Positions 15,052 to 22,372 of a stretch of DNA of 25,431 nt are shown here, piece by piece. Position numbers and translations under genes: made by a program. The stretch is from the NCBI GenBank assembly GCA_045105075.1, contig JBGCDD010000053.1, positions 1 through 25,431 on the forward strand, read 5' to 3'. Position 1 is the first letter of the stretch. Each line of letters opens with the position of its first letter. Source of the DNA: JBGCDD01 sp045105075. GTDB taxonomy: Bacteria > Pseudomonadota > Alphaproteobacteria > Rhodobacterales > Rhodobacteraceae. The notes under the pieces were generated by a model. It worked only from the letters and a program-made list of their open reading frames with translations, searched no databases and was not told where the DNA came from.

Positions 15052-15080
15052 GGGATACGCTGCAATCGCGCGCCCGTCAA
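15052..15080 (-). promoter_or_regulatory. metZ promoter
   Basis: TTGACG (15080-15075), a 17-base spacer and TATCCC (15057-15052). Transcription would begin near 15045, exactly the 5' edge of the SAM-II aptamer, which supports both calls. The -35 is 5 of 6; the -10 is weak. Confidence 0.6.
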
Positions 15081-15090
15081 GCGCGCAACG

Positions 15091-15107
15091 GGCACCGTCA
15101 CGGTGCC
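15091..15107. repeat. Perfect inverted repeat between metZ and the hydrolase gene
   Basis: GGCACCG-TCA-CGGTGCC, 7-base arms with a 3-base spacer, 46-62 bases upstream of the inferred metZ start site and about 75 before the divergent hydrolase ATG. No gene ends here, so it is an operator candidate and not a terminator. Confidence 0.5.
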
Positions 15108-15181
15108 GTAACACGACCTTCACATCATCGTCATAGCCTTGTTGCACAGGGACACCACAACATCTTGTGTGAGGTGACGCG

Positions 15182-16111
15182 ATGCCGATGATCAGGATCA
15201 ACGCCGTGCACGATCAGCCATTTGGCCATAGTTGCGCGCGCTCATTGGCGCAGGTGCTGTCAGAACAAGGTCATGCGACAGGCCCTGCCTTGATCATGAT
15301 CCACGGCTGTAAATATCGCCCCCAAGATCCCAAACGCTGCCCGCACAATTCGATCATGGCGCTGCACCCTGTCGATCATCCAAATGACACGCCAAGCTGG
15401 CCGCGCAGGCTGGGATTTGGCAGCGGATTTGACAGCGAAGGGTTGGGCATCGCCTTTGGCTGGAACGCCACCGGAGCACTCTGGCAGGCGCAGGCCCGCG
15501 CCACGCAAGCCGGGCGCGCGTTGGCAAATACCATTTGCGCGTTGCACATGGCGTGCCCCGGGCGCGCGGTGCATGTGCTGGCCCATTCCATGGGGCTGGA
15601 AGTGGTGCTGGAGGCATTGCACCACCTGGAACCGGGCATGATCGGGCGCATCATTTCGATGACCGGGGCCAGCTATCAAAGCCGGGTTTTGGCCAGTTTG
15701 GCCACACCAGCCGGGCGCGCGGCAGAATTTGTCAATGTCACCAGCCGTGAAAACGATCTGTTTGATTTCCTGTTTGAGCGTCTGTTTGCGCCGCCCGTCA
15801 AAGGCGACCGCGCGATTGGCCAAGGCTTAAGCGCGCCCAATGTCGTCACGTTGCAGCTGGATTGCACCGACACCTTGGCTCATCTGCGCCACCTTGGCCT
15901 GCCCATCGCAGCGCCGGAACGGCGGATCTGTCATTGGTCGTCTTATCGCCGCCCGGGGCTGTTGGAGCTTTACAAACAGATCTTGCGTCATCCCAAACGC
16001 TGGCCTTTGTCGATGCTGCGCGTGGGCTTGCCCCTGGATCCGGCGCCGCGCTGGTCACGGCTGATGCCACGCGCCGCGATGATGCTGCCTTTTGGCACCA
16101 AAACCGGTTAG
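15182..16111 (+). CDS. Alpha/beta-hydrolase fold protein
   Basis: 309 residues. ALIMIHG (His41-Gly42) is the oxyanion-loop strand. VHVLAHSMGLEVVLEAL has the nucleophile elbow with Ser136, in the form AHSMG where most lipases have GHSMG. The acid and base of the triad are less clear; His247/His-rich stretches late in the protein (RRICHWSSY) are candidates. No signal peptide, so likely cytoplasmic. Substrate unknown; the closest description is an uncharacterised alphaproteobacterial hydrolase. GAGGTGA precedes the ATG by 7 bases. It is divergent from metZ and its TAG stop overlaps the yciB stop by four bases, tail to tail. Confidence 0.85.
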   Translation: MPMIRINAVHDQPFGHSCARSLAQVLSEQGHATGPALIMIHGCKYRPQDPKRCPHNSIMALHPVDHPNDTPSWPRRLGFGSGFDSEGLGIAFGWNATGALWQAQARATQAGRALANTICALHMACPGRAVHVLAHSMGLEVVLEALHHLEPGMIGRIISMTGASYQSRVLASLATPAGRAAEFVNVTSRENDLFDFLFERLFAPPVKGDRAIGQGLSAPNVVTLQLDCTDTLAHLRHLGLPIAAPERRICHWSSYRRPGLLELYKQILRHPKRWPLSMLRVGLPLDPAPRWSRLMPRAAMMLPFGTKTG

Positions 16112-16743
16112 GCCTGCGGGTTGGAGCTGTCAGAATCTTCGTCTTCCGGCTCGATCATATGATCCTGAAGCGCCACAATCTGCCACCAGAGCACGCCAAA
16201 CAGCACAATCGGAAAGCCAAAGGTTTCGATCTTGACCCACATGTCGGTCGACATCGTGCGCCAGACAAGTTCATTGGCCACGGCCAGAATCGCAAAACAT
16301 CCACACAGTCGACGCGTCAGGATCATCCAGCCCTCATCACGCATCGGGATCATGTCGGACATGACGTAGGCCAGATAGGATTTGCCTTGCGCCAAACCGA
16401 TGCCCAGCAGCAGCGCAAAGACCCCATAGACGATCGAGGTTTTCATCTTGAAAAACCGCTCGTCGTTGAACCAAGCGGTGAGGCCGCCAAAGAAAATCAC
16501 CATGAAGGCGGTGAAAATCTGCATCCGGCTGAGCTTGCCCGTCAGCATCCAGAGCGCGCCCATGGCGAGCAGCAAAATGGGCACAAAGATCAGCGTGGCC
16601 ATGATGAAGCCGGAGTACTCTGTGCCTGCAACCGTATAAGTGTTGTCGCGCATGCGCAGGTAGATCAGGAAAAACACAATGGTCGGGCCCAGTTCGAGCA
16701 CCTGTTTCATAATCGGGTTGATTGGTTTTCCAGTTTCGGCCAT
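16108..16743 (-). CDS. yciB: YciB/IspZ inner-membrane septation-like protein
   Basis: 211 residues with five to six hydrophobic segments. Typical YciB text: KQVLELGPTIVFFLIYLRM near the start, MATLIFVPILLLAMGALWMLTGKLSRMQIF, GGLTAWFNDERFFKMKTSIVYGVFAL and ANELVWRTMSTDMWVKIETFGFPI. The C-terminus is acidic (EPEDEDSDSS). In E. coli YciB contributes to envelope integrity and interacts with division and elongation proteins; the molecular role is not settled. It is the last gene of the ftsY > EamA > yciB set, 30 bases after the transporter stop. Confidence 0.93.
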   Translation of the reverse strand: MAETGKPINPIMKQVLELGPTIVFFLIYLRMRDNTYTVAGTEYSGFIMATLIFVPILLLAMGALWMLTGKLSRMQIFTAFMVIFFGGLTAWFNDERFFKMKTSIVYGVFALLLGIGLAQGKSYLAYVMSDMIPMRDEGWMILTRRLCGCFAILAVANELVWRTMSTDMWVKIETFGFPIVLFGVLWWQIVALQDHMIEPEDEDSDSSNPQA

Positions 16744-16773
16744 GTCGCGTCCTGTTGGTTTGGGTCGGCGGGG

Positions 16774-17703
16774 CTAGCCGCCCATTTCCACTATCACAGC
16801 GCCCAGCGCGATCAATGCCATCAGTGCAATTCGCCGCGGCCCAACGGTTTCTTTCAGGATCAACCAGCCAATGACGGCGGCAAACACCGTGGAGGTTTCG
16901 CGCAGGATGGCAGCCTCGCCGACCTTGTCCAACCGGGTCGCCATCATGATCGAGCCAAAGCTTAAAATTGCAATCACGCTGCCGATGGCGCCGCGCAGCA
17001 TCAAAGGCGCGACTGTTGGGGGTTCTGCCATGTTATGCCAGCGCCGATACGCGATCAGCGGCATAACCAGCCCGTCAATCAGGAAAAACCACGCCAGAAA
17101 GGTAAACGGATCTGCGGTGGCACGGATGCCGTAAGCGTCAAAAGTGGTATAGAGCGCGACGAACAGCCCGGTGACAACCGCCAAGGCCAAAGCCGCGCGC
17201 AGGGTGTCACGCTCGGCTTCGAGGTATCTGAGGTTGTAGACGGCGAGCCCGAAAATACCCGCCAACAGTGTCGCAACACCAAGCCACTGCACCCCCGTGA
17301 AGGTTTCGCCAAACAGCAGATAGGCGCCAAAAACCGTGAAAAGCGGGCCAGTGCCGCGCACCACCGGGTAAACCACGGTATAAGCGCCTTTGGTGTAGGC
17401 CTGCGCCTGAAGCAGTTTGTAGAGCGTGTGAATGAGGAACACACCGGCGAATATGGGCCACATATGGGGTTCTGGCCAAGGCACCACAAAGAGCACAAAA
17501 GGAACCGCCAGCGTTGCGTAGCAAATATCGGTTGCGCCGCGTGTGAGCCAAGGATCGTGGCGCCCCTTTTGCAATGCACCAAACGCAGCGTGCAAAAACG
17601 CCGCCGACAGGGCCAAGATCAGGGCGACGGTATGACCCGTTTGGGTGCCTTCAATGGAGATCAGCCAGTCGGTCAGAACGCGCGCCTTTGGTGGTCGGTG
17701 CAT
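16774..17703 (-). CDS. EamA/DMT-family transporter
   Basis: 309 residues from ATG 17703; a GTG at 17724 would add seven residues inside the GC-rich repeat. Neither has a good ribosome site, so the true start is unsure; the membrane part begins only near residue 25 (HTVALILALSAAFLHAAFGALQ). About ten hydrophobic segments in two EamA-like halves: the first ends with VVRGTGPLFTVFGAYLLFGETFTGVQWLGVATLLAG, the second with AILRETSTVFAAVIGWLILKETVGPRRIAL, the classic paired 'P/S…F.E' end of EamA repeats. The substrate is unknown. It sits between ftsY and yciB on the same strand, separated from ftsY by 61 bases. Confidence 0.9.
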   Translation of the reverse strand: MHRPPKARVLTDWLISIEGTQTGHTVALILALSAAFLHAAFGALQKGRHDPWLTRGATDICYATLAVPFVLFVVPWPEPHMWPIFAGVFLIHTLYKLLQAQAYTKGAYTVVYPVVRGTGPLFTVFGAYLLFGETFTGVQWLGVATLLAGIFGLAVYNLRYLEAERDTLRAALALAVVTGLFVALYTTFDAYGIRATADPFTFLAWFFLIDGLVMPLIAYRRWHNMAEPPTVAPLMLRGAIGSVIAILSFGSIMMATRLDKVGEAAILRETSTVFAAVIGWLILKETVGPRRIALMALIALGAVIVEMGG

Positions 17704-17752
17704 CGGGGGGCCAGCCCCCCGCACCCCCCGGGATATTTAGCGCAAGAGGAAA
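17704..17752. repeat. GC-rich hairpin plus GGGATATTT motif (dispersed Rhodobacteraceae-type element)
   Basis: CGGGGGGC (17704-17711) and GCCCCCCG (17714-17721) form a long stem, followed by CACCCCCC, GGGATATTT and AAGAGGAAA. I remember very similar 'CCCCCG(A/G)GATATTT…CAAGA.GAAA' spacers between many genes of Rhodobacteraceae, so this is probably a copy of a dispersed intergenic element. It lies between ftsY and the transporter and touches the latter's start. No T tract on the minus strand, so not an obvious terminator. Confidence 0.5.
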
Positions 17753-17764
17753 ACAGCGCGCGGC

Positions 17765-18934
17765 TCATCTGTCCTGGCCTGTGAGCGCGGCAGCGAAGTC
17801 TTCGGGATCAAACGGAGCCAGGTCATCGATCTGCTCGCCCACGCCGATGGCATGGATTGGCAGGGCGAACTTGTCGGCCAGAGCCACCAGAACGCCGCCT
17901 TTTGCTGTGCCGTCAAGTTTGGTCATGACCAAGCCTGAGACGTCTGAAATGTCGCGAAAAATCTCGACCTGGCTGAGCGCGTTTTGGCCTGTGGTTGCAT
18001 CCAGGACCAGCAAGGTATTGTGCGGGGCTTCGGGGTCTTTTTTGCGGATCACCCGCACGATTTTGGCCAGTTCCTCCATCAGGTCGGTTCGGTTTTGCAA
18101 GCGTCCGGCTGTGTCGATCATCAGCAGGTCGGCGCCGTCTTGTTCGGCCTTGGTCATTGCGTCAAAGGCCAGGCTTGCGGGGTCAGAGCCTTCCGGTGCG
18201 GTCAGGACTGGCACCCCGGCGCGCTCGCCCCAAACCTGGAGTTGTTCGACCGCGGCGGCGCGAAAAGTGTCACCAGCTGCAATCACCACATTTTTGCCAG
18301 CCGCACGAAATTGGCTGGCCAATTTGCCGATTGTTGTGGTCTTGCCCGATCCGTTGACCCCAACAACCAGCACCACCTGCGGGCGTTTGGGGTAAATTGG
18401 CAAAGGTTTGGCCACCGGATCCATGATCCGGGCGATTTCCTGGGCCAGCACATCTTTGATTTCCGCTGTGGACATGCGGCGGCCGTAACGACCCTCGGCC
18501 ATATTGGCGGTGACGCGCAAGGCGGTGTCGACCCCCATGTCTGCCGAGATCAGCAGGTCTTCGAGCTGTTCCAGCATGTCATCATCCAGCGCCCGGCGGA
18601 TGACGGGGGTCTGGTTTCGCCCAAGCAAGCGGTTGACGAAGCCAGGCTTTGCCACTTCGGGGTCTGGATCTGGCGCGGGAGATGGCGTCACGGCAACCGG
18701 CTTAGGTTGTGGCGCGGGCTCTGGCGTTGGTTGTCGAACGGGCTCCGGCGCAGGTTCTGGCGTGGGCTCCGGCATCTCACGCATGGGTGGTTCCGTTGGT
18801 TTGATAGGTTCCGGTTCTGGCGTGGGCGATGCGGTTTCGGGAGCACCGCCGTCTTTCACAATAGCGTCCAGTCCTTCTTCTATTTTGGAAGAAGACTTGA
18901 ACAGCCGATCTTTGAGTTTGGTGAAAAACGCCAT
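17765..18934 (-). CDS. ftsY: Signal recognition particle receptor FtsY
   Basis: 389 residues, SRP receptor GTPase that docks ribosome-SRP complexes at the membrane. Residues 30-95 are a Pro-Glu-rich linker (PEPTPEPAPEP repeats), the variable A region. The NG domain follows: N helices from about 100, P-loop GVNGSGKT (192-199), GDTFRAAAVEQ (221-231), DTAGR (274-278), TKLDG (338-342) and the closing GVGEQIDDLAPFD. The start MAFFTKLKDRLFKSS is typical and amphipathic, and GGAGG lies 4 bases before the ATG. It leads the ftsY > EamA > yciB set. Confidence 0.97.
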   Translation of the reverse strand: MAFFTKLKDRLFKSSSKIEEGLDAIVKDGGAPETASPTPEPEPIKPTEPPMREMPEPTPEPAPEPVRQPTPEPAPQPKPVAVTPSPAPDPDPEVAKPGFVNRLLGRNQTPVIRRALDDDMLEQLEDLLISADMGVDTALRVTANMAEGRYGRRMSTAEIKDVLAQEIARIMDPVAKPLPIYPKRPQVVLVVGVNGSGKTTTIGKLASQFRAAGKNVVIAAGDTFRAAAVEQLQVWGERAGVPVLTAPEGSDPASLAFDAMTKAEQDGADLLMIDTAGRLQNRTDLMEELAKIVRVIRKKDPEAPHNTLLVLDATTGQNALSQVEIFRDISDVSGLVMTKLDGTAKGGVLVALADKFALPIHAIGVGEQIDDLAPFDPEDFAAALTGQDR

Positions 18935-19016
18935 GCGGCCTCCGGAGCTTGTTGGCTCAGAGGTAACGCCGGTTCTGTCCAGAGGGAAGGTGTTGGCTCA
19001 AAAAAGAGCAGTTCGG

Positions 19017-20702
19017 TCAAATCTCATCTGGGAAATGTGCCATGGTCAGACGGATCGGATTCGGGGCGGCCTGGCCCAGACCGCAAATGCTGGCGTCGGC
19101 CATGGCGGTGCACAGTTCGGCCAAGAGCGGTTGGTCCCAATTTTCGGCAGTCATCAATTTAACAGCTTTTTCACACCCCACACGGCACGGTGTGCATTGC
19201 CCACAGCTTTCATCCTCAAAAAAGCGCAACATGTTCAACGCCGCATCGCGGGCGCGGTCCTTATCGGACAGCACCACAACGGCGGCTGAGCCGATAAAGC
19301 TGCCATGGGGTTGCAACGTGTCAAAATCCAATGGGATATCGTTCATCGTGGCAGGCAAAAGACCCGAAGACGGCCCCCCCGGTTGATAGGCTTTGAAGCT
19401 GTGACCCTCTGCCATGCCACCCGCAGCGGCGATGATGTCGGTGATGGTCGAGCCTGCCGCCAGCACATACATGCCCGGTTTGGCCACACGGCCAGACACT
19501 GAATAGCTGCGCAACCCTTTGCGCCCGTTCTTTTCCGTTGTGTTCAGAACGCCTGGCCCTTCGCGGCAGATGCGCGCGACCCAGTGCAGCGTTTCGACGT
19601 TATGAACCAGCGTGGGGCGGCCAAAAACACCGACCTGAGCGACGAAGGGCGGGCGATGACGGGGCATACCGCGTTTGCCCTCGATGCTTTCGATCATCGC
19701 ACTTTCTTCGCCGCAGATATAGGCGCCAGCGCCACGGCGCAGGTCAACATAGCCGGGTTTGACCAAACCCGCGTCTTCCAAAGCGCTGATTTCGCGACGC
19801 AAAATCTCCAGAACGGCCGGATACTCGTCGCGCATATAAATAAAGCAGGTCTCAGCTTGCACGGCCCAGGCTGCGATCAACATGCCTTCCAGAAACAAAT
19901 GCGGCACGCGTTCCAGGTAATAGCGGTCTTTGAATGTGCCCGGCTCGCCCTCGTCTCCGTTCACGGCCAGATAGCGAGGGCCAGGATTGGCGCGCACAAA
20001 TTCCCATTTCTTGCCCGATGGGAAACCGGCGCCGCCTAATCCTCGCAGACCTGAGGCCAGAATTTCGCCCTGTACATCTTTCCAGTCGCCTGTTTTGCGC
20101 AATTGGCGAAGCGTGTCATACCCGCCCTGATCGCGGTACTGGGCCAGAGTTTCATAGTCAGGCATGTGAACATGGGTGTAGTCGGATTTGATCGCGGCCA
20201 ACACGCTTTCGGGTGTAGCATGGTCGATGTGGTTGTGACCCAATTCGATCACCGGCGCAGTGTCGCACCGCCCCATGCACGGCGCGCGCAACACACGAAC
20301 TTTGTCTGCGTCCAGACCGGAGTCCAGCGCGGTCTTCAAGGCCTGGGCACCAGCCAGTTCACAGCTGAGCGAATCGCAAACACGAATCGTCAACGCAGGC
20401 GGCGGTGTTTCATCCTCTTTGACCACATCAAAATGCGCGTAAAAGGTGGCAACTTCGTAAACTTCGGCCATCGACAGGCGCATTTCTTCGGCCAATGCGC
20501 GCAAATGCGACGCCGAAAGATGCCCGTAACGGTCCTGAATCAGATGCAGAAACTCGATCAGCAGGTCACGCCGGCGGGGATGGTTGCCCAAAAGCGCCTG
20601 CACCTGCTCCAACGCCGTGTCATCCAGCTGACGGCCCTTGGGGGTGGTGCGCCCACGGCCACGTCCCGATTTCCAAACGCCTTTGTCTGTATCCAATGCC
20701 AT
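19017..20702 (-). CDS. NuoE-NuoF fusion, NADH-oxidising flavoprotein (formate dehydrogenase / NAD-dependent oxidoreductase type)
   Basis: 561 residues. Residues about 25-175 are a thioredoxin-like NuoE domain with four [2Fe-2S] cysteines Cys109, Cys114, Cys142 and Cys146. Residues about 190-550 are a NuoF domain: NADH-binding GLRGLGGAGFPSGKKW (218-233), FMN site NGDEGEPGTFKDR (248-260), GAGAYICGEESAMIESIEG, and the [4Fe-4S] site SCGQCTPCR (Cys500, Cys503, Cys506) with Cys540. It transfers electrons between NADH, FMN and Fe-S clusters, as in soluble formate dehydrogenases (FdsB/FdsG) and NAD-reducing hydrogenases, where the two parts are usually separate proteins. No molybdenum catalytic subunit is adjacent: ftsY follows and a divergent AlkB-like gene precedes. 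AAGGA precedes the ATG by about 10 bases. Confidence 0.9.
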   Translation of the reverse strand: MALDTDKGVWKSGRGRGRTTPKGRQLDDTALEQVQALLGNHPRRRDLLIEFLHLIQDRYGHLSASHLRALAEEMRLSMAEVYEVATFYAHFDVVKEDETPPPALTIRVCDSLSCELAGAQALKTALDSGLDADKVRVLRAPCMGRCDTAPVIELGHNHIDHATPESVLAAIKSDYTHVHMPDYETLAQYRDQGGYDTLRQLRKTGDWKDVQGEILASGLRGLGGAGFPSGKKWEFVRANPGPRYLAVNGDEGEPGTFKDRYYLERVPHLFLEGMLIAAWAVQAETCFIYMRDEYPAVLEILRREISALEDAGLVKPGYVDLRRGAGAYICGEESAMIESIEGKRGMPRHRPPFVAQVGVFGRPTLVHNVETLHWVARICREGPGVLNTTEKNGRKGLRSYSVSGRVAKPGMYVLAAGSTITDIIAAAGGMAEGHSFKAYQPGGPSSGLLPATMNDIPLDFDTLQPHGSFIGSAAVVVLSDKDRARDAALNMLRFFEDESCGQCTPCRVGCEKAVKLMTAENWDQPLLAELCTAMADASICGLGQAAPNPIRLTMAHFPDEI

Positions 20703-20897
20703 CGCTGCGGGTTCCTTTGCACGCTTACTGACCCCGAGCTATAACGCGCGCACCACAGTTTTTTGCGCCAAAAGCGACACATTCTTAAAGCTTTGCGTTT
20801 AGCGTGGTTTCCGATAGGCAACGAAGCGGGGTGTATTTGACGCGCAGGCACAGATGGCAAAAGCCATATCCTGCGTTTGTGACGGCAGGAGGTGGCG
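20703..20897. other. Divergent intergenic region between the NuoEF fusion and the AlkB-like gene
   Basis: 195 bases that must carry promoters in both directions. I found no convincing -35/-10 pair or large palindrome. The AGGAGG of the AlkB-like gene is at its right end. Confidence 0.6.
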
Positions 20898-22037
20898 ATG
20901 TTCTGGTATGTTTTGGCCAGCCTTGCACCGGTTCTGGTGCTGGTGCCCGGCGCACTTTTTGGTGGCGTTTGGGCCGGGATCGCGTTGGGCTATATCACCT
21001 GCGTGGTGATCGGGTTGGATCGCTGGACCCAAGTGCCCTTGCCCGCAGATGAGGGGCACAAGACATTCACCACCCGACTTTCGGTTGGCTTGGCGCTGAC
21101 CCATTTTGCGCTGTTGGCACTGGCCGTCTGGGCTTTGGTGCAATCGCGCGACACACCTGAGACGATCGCGCTGTTCATGGCCATGGGGCTCTATTTCGGG
21201 CAAGTGAGCAACTCGAATGCCCATGAGTTGATCCACAACGCCGCGCGCGGGCCGCGCCGCCTGGGTGTGGCCGTGTTTTCATCGCTGTTGTTTGGCCATC
21301 ACGCTTCGGCCCATCCGCTGGTGCACCACGTGTGGGTGGCCTCCGCCAAAGACCCCAATTCTGCCCGGGTCGGCATGGGCTTTTACCGGTTTTGGCCCCG
21401 CGCATGGATCGGGTCCTTTCGCACAGGCTGGCGTGCCGAAAACCTGCGCCGCGCGCGCCGCACGCCCCCCCCAAGCGTGATCAGCCATCCGTATCTGGGG
21501 TATGGGCTCGCAAGTCTTCTCAGCCTGGTCGCGGCCTGGATGATTGGCGGATCCTTGGGAGTTTTCATACTGGTTTTGTTGGCAATTTACGCGCAAGCGC
21601 AGTTGATCCTGTCGGACTACGTACAGCATTATGGATTGCGCCGGCGCGTTGACACTGCCGGGCGGCTTGAACCAGTGGGTCCGCAGCATGCCTGGAACGC
21701 CAAGCCCTGGTTTTCCAGCGCCATGATGTTGAATGCGCCGCGTCATTCCGACCATCACCAGCACCCCGCGCGCGATTTTGCCGCCCTGCGACTGGCCAAC
21801 GGGATGCCTATGCTGCCCTATTCCTTTCCTGTAATGGGCGCTTTGGCGACCGTTCCGCCGCTTTGGCGGCGTGTTATGGATCACCGGGTGGCCAAATGGG
21901 CGCAAAAGCCCGCCCCAGGTGGTGTCCACGCGGGCGATCTGGCACACTCACGGCATGAAAAAACTCATGTTGATTCTGCTTTGCCTGACCAGCCCGCCCC
22001 TTTTGGCGGACACCCCTCTGAGCGCCGAGGCGTTTGA
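20898..22037 (+). CDS. AlkB-type membrane di-iron hydroxylase (alkane 1-monooxygenase-like)
   Basis: 379 residues from ATG 20898, fixed by AGGAGG 5 bases upstream. Integral membrane fatty-acid-desaturase/hydroxylase family. The histidine boxes are present: HELIH (109-113); HH.…H…HH (134-144, reading GHHASAHPLVHH, where AlkB usually has H….HN.GHH); DYVQHYGL (His244); RHSDHH (283-287). KDPNSARVGMGFYRFWPR matches the AlkB block after box 2. The likely role is O2-dependent hydroxylation of an aliphatic substrate using rubredoxin-type electron donors; none is encoded here. After about residue 338 the family similarity ends, and 30-40 residues follow that overlap the next gene by 83 bases, so the C-terminus may be an extension caused by loss of an earlier stop. 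Confidence 0.86.
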   Translation: MFWYVLASLAPVLVLVPGALFGGVWAGIALGYITCVVIGLDRWTQVPLPADEGHKTFTTRLSVGLALTHFALLALAVWALVQSRDTPETIALFMAMGLYFGQVSNSNAHELIHNAARGPRRLGVAVFSSLLFGHHASAHPLVHHVWVASAKDPNSARVGMGFYRFWPRAWIGSFRTGWRAENLRRARRTPPPSVISHPYLGYGLASLLSLVAAWMIGGSLGVFILVLLAIYAQAQLILSDYVQHYGLRRRVDTAGRLEPVGPQHAWNAKPWFSSAMMLNAPRHSDHHQHPARDFAALRLANGMPMLPYSFPVMGALATVPPLWRRVMDHRVAKWAQKPAPGGVHAGDLAHSRHEKTHVDSALPDQPAPFGGHPSERRGV

Positions 22038-22350
22038 GTCCTATACCGAGGGCAAAACCCTGTTTTTCGGCAATGGCGGTGAGCCTTACGGTGTCGAGCG
22101 TTATCTCAAAGGACGGCGGGTGATTTGGTCCTTTCTCGACGGGCAATGCAAAAACGGGATCTGGTACGAACAGGACGGGCAGATTTGTTTTGTCTACGAA
22201 GACCGCAGCGATCCGCAATGCTGGACCTTTTCCAAAGGCGCGAACGGGTTGATCGCGCAATTTGAAAACGACCCCACCTCAACCGAATTGTACGAAGCGC
22301 AAGATCTCGGCGAAGATATGCTGTGCTATGGCCCCGAGGTCGGTGTCTGA
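21955..22350 (+). CDS. Small secreted hypothetical protein
   Basis: 131 residues from ATG 21955. Signal peptide KKLMLILLCLTSPPLLA, cleavage before DTPLSAEAF. The mature part begins LSAEAFESYTEGKTLFF and contains GVERYLKGRRVIWSF, GIWYEQDGQICFVYE and PQCWTF; four cysteines could form two disulphides. I recall the same pattern (…F..YT.GKTL.F…, RR..W.F.DG.C..G.WYE) as an uncharacterised protein common in Rhodobacteraceae. The first 83 bases overlap the AlkB-like frame and no good ribosome site is seen, so translation may depend on coupling. It is convergent with xseA, 22 bases away. Confidence 0.82.
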   Translation: MKKLMLILLCLTSPPLLADTPLSAEAFESYTEGKTLFFGNGGEPYGVERYLKGRRVIWSFLDGQCKNGIWYEQDGQICFVYEDRSDPQCWTFSKGANGLIAQFENDPTSTELYEAQDLGEDMLCYGPEVGV

Positions 22351-22372
22351 TCACGGCTCTGTCGCGCGACTG

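Noticed and set aside
15862..16965. Plus-strand frame of 367 codons
   Set aside because: Crosses the end of the hydrolase gene and lies antisense to yciB and the transporter; no domain.
17984..19162. Plus-strand frame of 392 codons with Trp/Arg-rich repeats
   Set aside because: Antisense to ftsY, including its Pro-Glu linker.
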